From Chrysomallon squamiferum (lineage: Eukaryota; Mollusca; Gastropoda; Neomphalida; Peltospiridae), in assembly GCA_012295275.1 (NCBI GenBank), contig CM022677.1, positions 2,836,007-2,900,006 on the forward strand: a stretch of 64,000 nt of DNA, written 5' to 3'. Below are positions 25,287 through 35,679 of the stretch, piece after piece. Made by a program: the position numbers and the translations under genes. Position 1 is the first letter of the stretch. Each line of letters begins with the position of its first letter. A model generated the notes under the pieces. It did no database searches. It saw only the letters and a program-made list of their open reading frames with translations, and was not told the DNA's origin.

Positions 25287-25725
25287 CAATTTGTTTGTTA
25301 CAATACCATTCATAAAACTAGTGTTTAACCGAGTATCAGTTTATCTGATAAATCTCTGTGTCTGGCAGAGTCTTTAGACTAAACAAACTTGTAAAAAAAT
25401 ATTAATATAATCTTCGGTTCTCTTCATAATTGAAAACATTAACATAATAATTTTAATATTTATCAGTAGTTTAAGATAAAAGTGATAATACTGTGGAATA
25501 TTACGGCTGTTGTTAATGTTGTTGCTGGGGCTTTTTTATTATAATGTTGTTGTTGTTATTAATATTATTATAATGTTGTTGTTGTTGCTTTTATTATTAT
25601 TATTATTATTGCTGGTTTTATTATTATTATTAAAGTCCTTTAGATATTTTCAGTGAAAGAAAGCCTATTATTCTTATAATTTTCAGTTAATAAATAAAAT
25701 TTTAACAATTGTTACTTATTTATTG
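24500..25725. other. AT-rich simple sequence
   Basis: (AAATG)n at 24635-24675, (TTTA)n around 25000-25130 and (TTA)n at 25150-25286. Then short GTT/ATT tracts up to the start of the 66-bp array. No gene seen. Confidence 0.6.
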
Positions 25726-25726
25726 G

Positions 25727-26793
25727 TTTATCTAAATTTTGTAGATGTTACTTTGTGTTTTGCAGTGCTGGAACACCCCATATCATCCAACAGTTTATCT
25801 AAATTGTTTAGATGTTACCTTGTGTTTTACAGTGCTGGAACACCCCATATCATCCACAGTTTATCTAAATTGTTTAGATGTTACTTTGTGTTTTGTAGTG
25901 CTGGAACACCCCATATCTTCCCACAGTTTATCTAAATTTTTTAGATGTTACCTTGTGTTTTGCAGTGCTGGAACACCCCATATCTTCCCACAGTTTATCT
26001 AAATTGTTTAGATGTTACTTTGTGTTTTGCAGTGCTGGAACACCCCATATCTCCCACAGTTTATCTAAATTGTTTAGATGTTACTTTGTGTTTTGCAGTG
26101 CTGGAACACCCCATATCTTCCCACAGTTTATCTAAATTGTTTAGATGTTACTTTGTGTTTTGCAGTGCTGGAACACCCGATATCTTCCACAGTTTATCTA
26201 AATTGTTTAGATGTTACTTTGTGTTTTGCAGTGCTGGAACACCCCATATCTTCCACAGTTTATCTAAATTGTTTAGATGTTACTTTGTGTTTTGCAGTGC
26301 TGGAACACCCCATATCTTCCACAGTTTATCTAAATTGTTTAGATGTTACTTTGTGTTTTGCAGTGCTGGAACACCCCATATCTTCCCACAGTTTATCTAA
26401 ATTGTTTAGATGTTACTTTGTGTTTTGCAGTGCTGGAACACTGATATCTTCCACAGTTTATCTAAATTGTTTAGATGTTACTTTGTGTTTTGCAGTGCTG
26501 GAACACCCCATATCTTCCACAGTTTATCTAAATTGTTTAGATGTTACTTTGTGTTTTGCAGTGCTGGAACACCCCATATCTTCCACAGTTTATCTAAATT
26601 GTTTAGATGTTACTTTGTGTTTTGCAGTGCTGGAACACCCCATATCTTCCACAGTTTATCTAAATTGTTTAGATGTTACTTTGTGTTTTGCAGTGCTGGA
26701 ACACCCCATATCTTCCACAGTTTATCTAAATTGTTTAGATGTTACTTTGTGTTTTGCAGTGCTGGAACACCCCATATCTTCCACAGTTTATCT
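25727..26793. repeat. 66-bp minisatellite, 16 copies, each with a hairpin and a splice-acceptor-like site
   Basis: Sixteen copies plus a partial one of a 66/67-bp unit. Each contains the inverted repeat ATCTAAA-TTG-TTTAGAT, then a T-rich tract ending TTTTGCAG/TGCTGG, then AACACCCCATATCTTCC. The first four copies differ most, and the later copies are almost identical. Because 66 is divisible by three, copies read through as long frames (up to 267 codons). These are judged a by-product, because two or three frames stay open at once. Confidence 0.95.
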
Positions 26794-26854
26794 TCCTGTA
26801 ACTGAACAAAGGTCATCACATCTCTCTGCTGAACTAATTGTTTTAGTTCTTTCT

Positions 26855-27365
26855 TCAGATTCTCACATTTTCAGAAAATAGCTGTGTTTTCCTGTACACT
26901 CTGTCTAATAATTCAGACAAACAGTAAGAGAATTCTGTCATTGATTTGCCGTCCTTCTGTGATCAATCAAAAAATAACTTCTGAAGTTCATGCCACTGAT
27001 TATCTGTCTTCAAAACTCTTATGCAGAACATTCCAGACCACTTCTGGATTCTCTTGGTCTTGTTGTGACCTCAACCTAATTTCTTCTTTCACTTCACCTT
27101 CTTTCGCTCAAGTGAGCTGATATAAAACTAGCCTGCTCCTTTTCTGCAAGGCTCTGATGTAGAAATGTCCTTTCTACCTGATCCTGAAAATCTCTAAATT
27201 TGAGGCCATTGTCTGACCCATTAAATTTACTAACCTTTATTTCGTTTCTGACATAAAATAAACAGGTTTAGTGCTTTCACCTTGTTTAGGACTCAGCAAC
27301 TCCTCATTAAGTCATTGAGTCACAGCCTTTCTTCCTGTAAAGCAGCCTGCAACTCTGATCTTTTA
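26855..27365 (-). pseudogene. Decayed retrotransposon gag (capsid) remnant
   Basis: Translated on the minus strand, pieces in different frames line up as a gag capsid of the Ty3/gypsy or PNMA type. Short recognisable stretches include KFNGSDNGLKFRDFQ, then ENPEVVWNVLHKSF, then GKSMTEFSYCLSELLDRV. Several stop codons and frameshifts separate them, so it is not functional. The family match rests on the order of motifs (a P..VW..L...F motif and a Q..(E/K)S..EF..L..L motif). No protease, polymerase or integrase follows. The remnant ends just before the 66-bp array. It lies about 1 kb from an LTR-like element in the same orientation (28415-28767). Confidence 0.6.
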
Positions 27366-28414
27366 GCTTTTTAGTTTTCTCCATTTTTCAAACCTTTATA
27401 AATTAAAGTCAGCTGGGAATTCAGTGATGTGTTACAAAAAGCAAGTTATTCCATGCTCATGCCAGCAGCCAGTATTATATATCTATCTGTCAGTTTAAAC
27501 TTTTATTTAAATTAGTATTTCAATTTATAGTGTTTTTTTAATACAAATTTACTTTACTTGGAATTCATTATTACACACTAAGTGAAATAACAAAATCATT
27601 TATTCTACTAACTTTGTTTTAATTCAGTATTTCAAGATTTAACTATCAGATTATAACTGACCTCTCCAAGAATCTTTGTTTTAAATTCACTCCAGATGCA
27701 CTTAATTGCTGCCACTCAAGACTGTTTACCTCACATGTTATCTAAGCCAAGGCTACTGACCATCACTGGCCATTACTGGGTCCACACATGTAAACAACTG
27801 GTCATGTGAAAGTCAGCTTTACCCTTACAGGCCATGCATCTTTATGTGATTATAGTTCCTCGGATCATAATTTTCACAATTTCCCCATTAATCCCCAGTT
27901 ATTCATATCAGTTTTAGCTTACATATTATAGTGTTAAAACAGTTTGATTGAGGGAATGCCAGTATTGTTCAGTTAATTAATACTAAAACTTTATGTAATA
28001 TAAAACTCTCACTTGTCATTCATTCACATTCAAACATTTCACAATCACCCACCTTTCACTGTTTGTGGCCAATAATAACAATTTACATTTAAACATAAAG
28101 TGAAGCAAAACAACAAAATAGCAACACAATCCTAGAATCAGTCTGTTAATTATCCTGATTATCCACCAGCCAGTTTATGTCGTAATGTCACTTCTCAGTG
28201 GTAATAACTTCATTAGCAATGGTTCTGTCATAATGATATTCATTAATGTATTTTCTGTGATAATTATCCCTTTCTTTCATTTTCCATCAATGATCTTCAG
28301 TTTGACTTCATCTGCATTTTTCTGGAAAGTTCTCTGACTGTTCTTATTTCAGATTTAACAAACTCTCTGTTTTTAAATTTGTCTGTAAACTTAAACAACT
28401 GACAATCCTGTTTG
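27366..28414. other. Unique sequence between gag remnant and LTR-like element
   Basis: Complex, non-repetitive DNA without a coding frame on either strand. Given its position it may be the untranslated leader of the same element on the minus strand. That is inference only. Confidence 0.35.
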
Positions 28415-28767
28415 TGGCCGGGTGCTTACAGGACCTCACACAAAAACAACACAAGTTCCTTTTCAATTACATCTTTATTTCCTCTGCCTATTTATACTTC
28501 ATGATATAAATAACAATATAATCTTATACAAGTATAGTAATCACAATGCAGAGAATTGTCTCAAACATCTTTCTCCCTTGCCAGATATTCTCTCTACTCT
28601 CTTGAACTCTCTTTCACCACAGTCACACAGATAACATTTCACACCACTGACCAATACTAGATAACACTGGGAAGTCATCACCATTGACAACGTTGTATCT
28701 TAACAACCAGAAGAAAAACATAAAAGAAAATGAAATGGAAGAACTTTCACAAAGGTGGCTCCTGCCA
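28415..28767 (-). mobile_element. LTR-like element (solitary or 5' LTR of the gag relic)
   Basis: About 353 bp bounded by TGGC and GCCA, the short inverted ends expected of an LTR. On the minus strand it has a TATA box (TATAAATA, 28489-28496) followed by AATAAA (28474-28479), in the same direction as the gag relic. No clear tRNA primer-binding site follows the inner edge, and no second copy was found in the window, so the call is tentative. Confidence 0.4.
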
Positions 28768-28849
28768 CTGGTAATAAATAAATTCATTTTAAAAAAATAG
28801 AACAATAAAAATAATAAAAAAGAATCAATAATAAATAAATAAATAGCCT

Positions 28850-28935
28850 AAACCTAATCCTCACCCTCGTCCTAACCCTAACACTAGTCCTAACACTAGT
28901 CCTAACACTAGTCCTTACCCTAACTCTAACCTAAG
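28850..28935. repeat. Telomere-like CCTAAC repeats
   Basis: CCTAACCCTAACACTAGTCC-type units with an ACTAGTCCTAAC submotif repeated three times. An imperfect interstitial telomere-like tract. Confidence 0.8.
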
Positions 28936-29159
28936 CTAATCCAATGGTAAAAATAAGAAAAAATAAGGAATACTAAGTAAAAGGGTTTATTCTTGTTAAT
29001 GCTGTTGTTCTGTTGATTTCTTTTTAAATTATTTATATAAACTTAATTTCAAGGTCTCACTGTCAAGAAGTCAGGGGAGAAAACTGAATCATCTTGAATT
29101 GTCTCCCTTCAGTTGCAGACAGCTGCCTGATTAAACTGACAGCACCTGGAGGACATCCT

Positions 29160-29470
29160 GGTAAACAGTAGTGGTGGTAGTAGTAGTAGTAGCAGTACTA
29201 ATAGTAGTTGTTTTTTGAGAAATGATAAATGTAACAAGAAGAGTAGTGTAACAGAGGCAATAGTAGTAGTAACAGTAGTCATAGTTGTTGTTGTTGTAGT
29301 AATTATACTGATATTAGTATAAAGAATCAGGCATAGGACTAATAGTGAAAAAATAACAGTAACCCTACCTGAATAAGAAATAATAGTAAATATTAGTTAC
29401 AGCAATGATGGTAATAAAAGTAGCATGTAATGATGCAGTAAATGTAGTAGTAGCAGTATTTTATTTATTT
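29160..29470. repeat. (GTA)n-rich stretch
   Basis: Imperfect GTAGTAGCAGTA and GTTGTTGTAGTA sequence. No coding. Confidence 0.8.
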
Positions 29471-29522
29471 TATATTTTTTACTGTATTTTATTGATTTAT
29501 TTATTTATTTACTCAAACTAGG

Positions 29523-29767
29523 CCAGTGTGACTCTGACTCAGAGCTGTTGAAAGGTCTGCTGATGAAGAGCTCAATTTTGGTGTCCTGGACATTGAAGCT
29601 GACCTCATCAACAATTCTTAAGTTGGAGAGTCTTACACCAGGTCACCAATCTCAACAGTCAAATGTCAGGAAAAAAAAACTTGAAAAACTTGAACTGCTA
29701 AAACCAGCCAAAGAAAAACACTGTGCGTGACAGTGGCAAAGACAAAAGCCTGGAAGTTGAGCAGCAG
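29523..29767 (+). other. Possible upstream exon of the 30-35 kb gene
   Basis: Preceded by ..CAAACTAG and ending at CAG/GTAACT. The last 22 codons in the frame compatible with the next exon read KKNTVRDSGKDKSLEVEQQ. Earlier in the segment other frames look coding-like (for example ELNFGVLDIEADLIN). A run of nine A residues near 29670 may hide a frameshift. No single frame is open across the whole segment. Confidence 0.25.
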
Positions 29768-30292
29768 GTAACTTAGTAACTTCCATTAGCATTGTTTTAT
29801 TTCTTTTTAGCTTATATTTGTACTAGGAGTAATCAGAACAGTTTCGTTTTTAACTCCCAAACATTTGACTACATGGCTTAAGGAATGATGTTGAGGTATG
29901 TGTGAAATCAGTTCATAAACAAAAACAGATCTATGTTAATTTTGTTGAAAGTGCTTCTGAATGAAAAATTCTACTTTACCTTTAATTCATCTTTATTTTA
30001 GACATAATTGTTATCTGTCTACCTTTAGGTATTCTTTCAGTAAATAATTTGAATTGGTAACTGCATCATTAAATATCATTAGAATACAAAACAAAATATT
30101 TAAAAATGGTTATATTTCAATGTTTAGTTTAATATAATTATATTTATTCATGCTGACTTAATTAGTTGAATTGTTTTATACCAAGGAAATGTCAGTATTT
30201 ACTGAATGACATTCAGATCTTTCATCACATATATTTATAGGAATTGAAGAAACCAATATACTAAACTGTGGATTTAAACTGTATATTTTCAG

Positions 30293-30423
30293 AAGTTAAA
30301 TCAGTTTGTTAAGGATAAAAATAGTCAAGAAATTGTTGATAAATACAAACTCGAACTGACATTGTGGAACAAAGAGCAGCTTGAGTCTCCAGTAGAGTTG
30401 AAGTATTTGGTGCTGTCCAGCAG
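30293..30423 (+). CDS. Internal exon of an unrecognised protein
   Basis: Acceptor TATATTTTCAG and donor CAG/GTATTT bound a 131-nt segment that is open in frame 0. It encodes a charged, probably helical stretch (KLNQFVKDKNSQEIVDKYKL then LWNKEQLESPVELKY). Joined to the segment ending 32338 the frame stays open. I do not recognise the family. The piggyBac relic sits in the following intron. Confidence 0.5.
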
Positions 30424-31115
30424 GTATTTAAATACATTATTCATTGTAAACCTTTCCATTTCATTTCAGTTTTAAATATTTCTTCAGTCTTTCACAAGAT
30501 TCTATGCAAAATATTTTCTCTTAATTGAACAGCCTACATGAAAATATAATACAATAAGGAATAATTATTAAGACAACTCATGAAATGACTCAGCAATTAT
30601 AAAAACAAGAGATCACACTGTGATTTTAAGGTTCTTTTTACTTTTCTGTGTGTTTTTACTTTATTCATTTTATTTATTTATTTATTTATAAATAAAAAAA
30701 GGAGTAATAATTAATAACCAGAGAATTCTACAAATAAAAGTGAGGACAAATATAATGTGTGTTTTTATAGGAGATGAGACTCAGTTGTACAGTGACTTTA
30801 TTCTCATAAACTGTAGATTACAGTACAGAGAAGAATGTATTACAGACATATAATAACAAAATCAAAATGCACATGTGTAGAAGTTTAACGTGGAAGACAT
30901 ACTCTCTCACATATATTTCTTATTAACAAACACAGCTTTTTTAATACAAATATATTTTTGCTGTTAAACAAATTATTACATGAAATTATATTTGGATGTC
31001 TCATATATTTATCTTGTATACGTTTTCTAAGTTACCTAAAAACTGTTTTTGACTTTTTGAGAAAGTCTTTATAGGCAGCACTGGGACTTTGTTGTCTGGC
31101 CTTGTTGTGGTTTTC

Positions 31116-31263
31116 CAGACACACTACACACCTACTGTTTGATCTTTCCAACTCAGAGGTCCAGAATCTTGGAGGTGTTTGTCTGTGTACAGACACACTA
31201 CACACCTACTGTTTGATCTTTCCAACTCATGAGGTCCAGAATCTTGGAGGTGTTTGTCTGTGT
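31116..31263. repeat. 74-bp direct duplication
   Basis: Two copies of a unit beginning CAGACACACTACACACCTAC start at 31116 and 31190. The second has one extra T. It lies beside the 3' end of the piggyBac relic. Confidence 0.85.
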
Positions 31264-31329
31264 AATAGACTGTGATAACTGCCTACAAGTTGATGGCAGA
31301 GTTTTTCTTCTGTGCTCTTTATATCATAT

Positions 31330-31945
31330 CTTTGTACATGCACTGGGTGGGGGGGCTATAAATGCAGAAGTTACACAATAAATTGGCTTTTTGTCATACA
31401 AACAGTTGCTGCTACAATTATATTGAACAATAGTTCAAACGGCGCCCTTCTGATTTGACTTTTTGATTTGATCAGTTTTTCTGGAAAACGTTTGCGATTT
31501 GTAAGTGCAATGCCCACTAGGCAGATTCCTCTCTTTTCCAGCAAAAACTCACACAAATATACACTAGTGTAGAGTCTGTCTGTAAACACACAGTAATGCT
31601 GGTCACAAAACAGTTCCAACATACAAATAACAAGGTTTTCAATGGTTTCAGCATCATTCCTGCAACCTGTATATACTTCTGTATTTGAAATGTAGCCATT
31701 CTCACTGTCACAAAGTAGGAAGGTGTTGATACCCTACATTGTCAGTTTATACTTTGATATACTGTTTTATAGATAGGGAGTTTTTTGTTGGAATCATTCC
31801 CTTGTCAAGTGACAGATTGCTTCTTGGTATATAATGCAGCCTGAATTTTTCCAACAAGTGATTGAACATGAGCCTTGATTTGTAAATCTTATCAGGTTTT
31901 TCTAGCTCTGGATTTAATTCATTTACACTTGGTAGCATAGACTAT
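31330..31945 (-). pseudogene. Dead piggyBac-type transposase fragment
   Basis: On the minus strand, in order, appear SRLMFNHLLEKFRLHYIP, NLSLDKGMIPTKNSLSIKQY, CDSENGYISNTEVYTG, DRLYTSVYLCEFLLEK and LYDKKPIYCV. These correspond to successive conserved blocks of the DDE_Tnp_1_7 (PGBD) transposase catalytic domain. Stops and at least two frameshifts separate them: a stop after the SIKQY block, a frame change before CDSENG and another before YDKKP. The N-terminal domain and the C-terminal cysteine-rich domain are absent, as are recognisable terminal repeats with TTAA ends. It lies in an intron, antisense to the plus-strand gene. Confidence 0.75.
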
Positions 31946-32292
31946 ATTGCTAAAAAATATATCTGGAATAGTGTATATATCAAATTTTAGCAAGTTAATA
32001 GAAGTTTTCAAATATATTAAAACATATTTTTGTGGTCTTACAGATGTATTGCTCTTTTAATCCTTTTATAGCAAAGTTAAAGAATAATATTAAACTGTTT
32101 GAAATTAAGAATATATAAAAAAAATTTAATTTTTTTTTTATTATTAAAATTGTATGGAAAAAAATAAAAATGTGGACAAAAATTCTTGCTAAGACAGTGA
32201 AATGCAGTTAGAGCTGACAAGAAAAATACCACTTGCACTTTATTTTATGTTTAGTTCATTAATGAATATTATATTTTGTTGTAGGATTCTAG

Positions 32293-32338
32293 ACAACAGA
32301 TTCAAGCTGCCTTAGCCAGCACTTCAGTCAAAAATGCT
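32293..32338 (+). CDS. Small internal exon of the unrecognised gene
   Basis: Using the acceptor GATTCTAG, one base completes the codon left by the 30423 donor. Fifteen codons (QQIQAALASTSVKNA) then follow to a strong donor GCT/GTAAGT. An alternative acceptor eight bases upstream (TTGTTGTAG) gives a 54-nt exon but would shift into a stop. The phase agreement with both neighbours supports the exon. Confidence 0.45.
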
Positions 32339-33215
32339 GTAAGTCCCATCTTTTTTATATATTTAAATGAGGGGAAAATTAAGGGTTGCGGTAATTATGT
32401 TATTAGAAGTAATTAGAATTTTTTAATTAAAAAAAAGAAAAAAAAGAAGAAAAAACTGTTTTTATTTATATTATTTAAATCAGGGAAAAGCAGTGGTTTG
32501 CTGGGGGTAATCATTGTGTACATATTTCACAAATTGTGTAATTAGTAGTAATAAGAATTTTTTATAGAATAGAAAAGAAAAAAGAAATCTAGAATTTTTT
32601 ATAAAAAAAAGAAAAGAAATCCATTTTTGTTTCTTTATTTTGTTTAAATCTGGGGTAATCAGTGTAAATATAATTGAGTATTATGTAATTAGAGTTAATT
32701 AGAATTGTTTTGATAAAAAATGAAAATATTTCTAATATTAAAAACCTGTCTAGATAGTAAAACTTAAATATTCATTTATTTCTGTCTAGACATTTCTGCA
32801 AGTTTTTATAATTTGCCTTTCCCATTTTAGAAAGAATAATAGAATAATTTCAGTAAGGAATTGTTAAAAATAGGAAATAATAATTTATAATCGATAAAAA
32901 TAAAATAAAAAGATAAAAAAATGTACATAAATGTAATTTTTCTGAGTATTTTATAATTTGCCTTTTACATTTTGGAAAAATTCTAAAAATTAGTTCAAAA
33001 ATGTGCAAATGGAAATGTCTTAAATTTTTCATAATCTGTATTTTCTCTCAGTTATCTAGGAAAAAAAAAAAAAAAAAAGAAAAGAAAAAAGAACATAATA
33101 TGAATCTCTTTAAAAAAATTGGTATTTAATATGTTTCTAAGCTGAATGAAAATTAAAGCTGGTTTGTTTGTGTAAAATCTAGCACCTCATGTTTTGTTAA
33201 AGTGTAAACACCATT

Positions 33216-33478
33216 AGCAGTCATCTGGAGAAAGAAACTTGTTTACTTAAACAACAGTAGCAGTCATCTGGAGAAAGAAACTTGTTTACTTAAACAACAG
33301 TAGCAGTCACCTGGAGAAAGAAACTTGTTTACTTAAACAACAGTAGCAGTCATCTGGAGAAAGAAACTTGTTTACTTAAACAACAGTAGCAGTCATCTGG
33401 AGAAAGAAACTTGTTTACTTAAACAACAGTAGCAGTCATCTGGAGAAAGAAACTTGTTTACTTAAACAACAGTAGCAG
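33216..33478. repeat. 43-bp minisatellite, six copies
   Basis: A unit starting AGCAGTCATCTGGAGAAAGA repeats every 43 bp, six times, with one C/T variant. It lies in an intron of the 30-35 kb gene. Confidence 0.95.
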
Positions 33479-34060
33479 GAGTCCTAATACAGACACAAGG
33501 AAATCTGGTAAAAAGTTCACAAATGCATATGACAACAAACAAGGTAATTGAAAAAGTCCCTTACAGTCTTTGCTTTTAAGAGTTATAGTAAATATGTCTC
33601 CAGCTTTCAGATTCAAATTTTCATTTTTTATTCTAAGAGATATTGTAAGATTAGTCAAATTCAGTACTTTAAATAATTTTAGCAATGTTTGGAGTATTTG
33701 ATCAACAATAAAATATAGCCAGCTTATGTTACATAAATGGGTGGCAGTACAAATATTTTAAATAAAAAAATCATTTGTTCTTAACTGTTGTTAAATCCTG
33801 ACATTTACAAAATGAAACACATTGCATCTTATTTAAAAACAATAATGAAAATGGAAAATATTTCAGAAATTTCTAAGGCACATTCAAATAATTTTAGAAA
33901 AAAATAAGAAAAAAACAAAGCATAGTCTTTGTATGTTTTTATTTTTATTATGTATATATTGATGAACGTCTTCTCTATTTATTGTCAACTAGCAATAATC
34001 TGACATAATCATAATTTATATATATATATACCTCTTATTTGAGTTAGGTAAACAAACATT

Positions 34061-34062
<2 letters not shown>

Positions 34063-34149
<87 letters not shown>
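34063..34149. repeat. (CT)n microsatellite, about 43 units
   Basis: A pure CT tract flanked by AT-rich DNA, intronic to the 30-35 kb gene. Confidence 0.98.
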
Positions 34150-34155
<6 letters not shown>

Positions 34156-35235
34156 AGTCTCTTTTGTATATTTACAAAGTTATTTACCTTAAGTAAAAAT
34201 AATGAATTTTTCATATACACTATAAATGTTGAGCAGTCAAGATCACTCTGCATAATGTTACTAATCAAACTGAAGTTTATTAAATAGGAAGTATAATTAT
34301 AATAGCATTTCAAGACAAAATTAAACCTCTATTTTTGTAACAATGCATTCCAATAATAAATTATAGTGACATATGCCTTTAAGATTTTGTATTCTGAACC
34401 CATTTCACTTTTATTTGATATCATAGACTGTCATAATGAAGCCATAATCAAGCAAACTAAATTTTAAATTTTATAAATTTTGTTATTATTATTATTATTA
34501 TTATTATAGACATACATAATTTCATTTTCATTTTCTTTAAAATAAAAATTACTGATAAATCTGTTTTAAAAAATACTTGGTTTTAACAGTGCTAAAATTA
34601 TTTTTTAATCTGATTAATTTCAGCTATTTTCAAACATCTTTTAATATTAATAACATTAATATAAAATCAAGACAAAAATATGATAATAATCATTAAAATA
34701 ATCCAATTAATCATTTTGTTTTTTATTCTATTTTTATATCATTTTTGAAAAGACAACAGCAAACAAAACACTTGGAACTTGTATTTATTTATACATAAAC
34801 AAGGACACTTTCACATGCAGCAGTTATTTGACAAACACATTAACTCTTTCTCACAGATAACATGTATGTACCAACTCATCTTTCACATTCACATCTGTCT
34901 GCATCTATTTCTCCTACCATGCCCTCTGGAAACATACAAAACACACATTTCCTTCTGCACACACACACACACATCTGTTCATCTGTTTCTCTACCAATCA
35001 ATACATTCTATACAGCTTTAACAATTTTTTCTGTACATCTCCCTAACAGTTTATATGCTTTCTGTGTATCTCCTATAAAACTTATTGTTTCAGTGTCGTA
35101 TTTCATTTTAAAATTAAGTATTTCAAATTACTTTTGCAATGTTGATTGTAAAATTGTTTTAGAAACTTTCACAAAAATAAATAAATATAGATAATTCTTT
35201 ATGATGACAACTGAAATAAAACTAATTAAAATTAC

Positions 35236-35278
<43 letters not shown>

Positions 35279-35323
35279 TATTTTCTATTATTTATGAAAA
35301 TAAAAATTAATGTACATTTTCAG

Positions 35324-35350
35324 GACCCTAGATCTATCACTGAAGGCTCT
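35324..35350 (+). CDS. 27-nt exon of the unrecognised gene
   Basis: Acceptor TGTACATTTTCAG and donor TCT/GTAAGT bound nine codons (DPRSITEGS), phase 0 on both sides. This is compatible with the exon ending 32338 and with the terminal segment at 35447. Confidence 0.45.
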
Positions 35351-35446
35351 GTAAGTTTCATCGTTTGATATCTGTTTTGGTTTTGTATAGTACTGTCAAC
35401 AAGTAAATATTTCTTATTTAAAATTATCATTCGATATTATTTGCAG

Positions 35447-35467
35447 CTGATGCAAAGTGACACGTGA
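35447..35467 (+). CDS. Terminal coding segment of the unrecognised gene
   Basis: Acceptor TTATTTGCAG is followed by LMQSDT and a TGA stop in the expected frame. The 3' UTR is short, with AATAAA at 35528-35533. Confidence 0.45.
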   Translation: MMQSDT

Positions 35468-35527
35468 GGTCTCGATTACGACATCAGTTTTACAGTCTAC
35501 CTAGAAAACAAGTTCCTGATACTGTTA

Positions 35528-35533
35528 AATAAA
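35528..35533 (+). terminator. Poly(A) signal AATAAA
   Basis: Canonical hexamer about 60 bp after the proposed stop codon of the 30-35 kb gene. Confidence 0.45.
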
Positions 35534-35646
35534 AAACACAGGAAAAGGTGAACATTTTGTATCATATTATTTTTCCTGATTCTACATTCTGATTTATAAA
35601 CTGTGCTGCTGGATAAGCTTAATGGTTTCTTTTTAAATTATTTTAT

Positions 35647-35679
<33 letters not shown>

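Noticed and set aside
26078-26881. 267-codon open frame across the 66-bp repeats
   Set aside because: The unit length is a multiple of three, and more than one frame stays open over the same array. The peptide is only the repeat read out, with no start context or domain.
33216-33478. Regular 43-bp repeats resembling a CRISPR array
   Set aside because: The whole 43-bp unit is repeated with no variable spacers, and this is a eukaryotic genome; it is an ordinary minisatellite.
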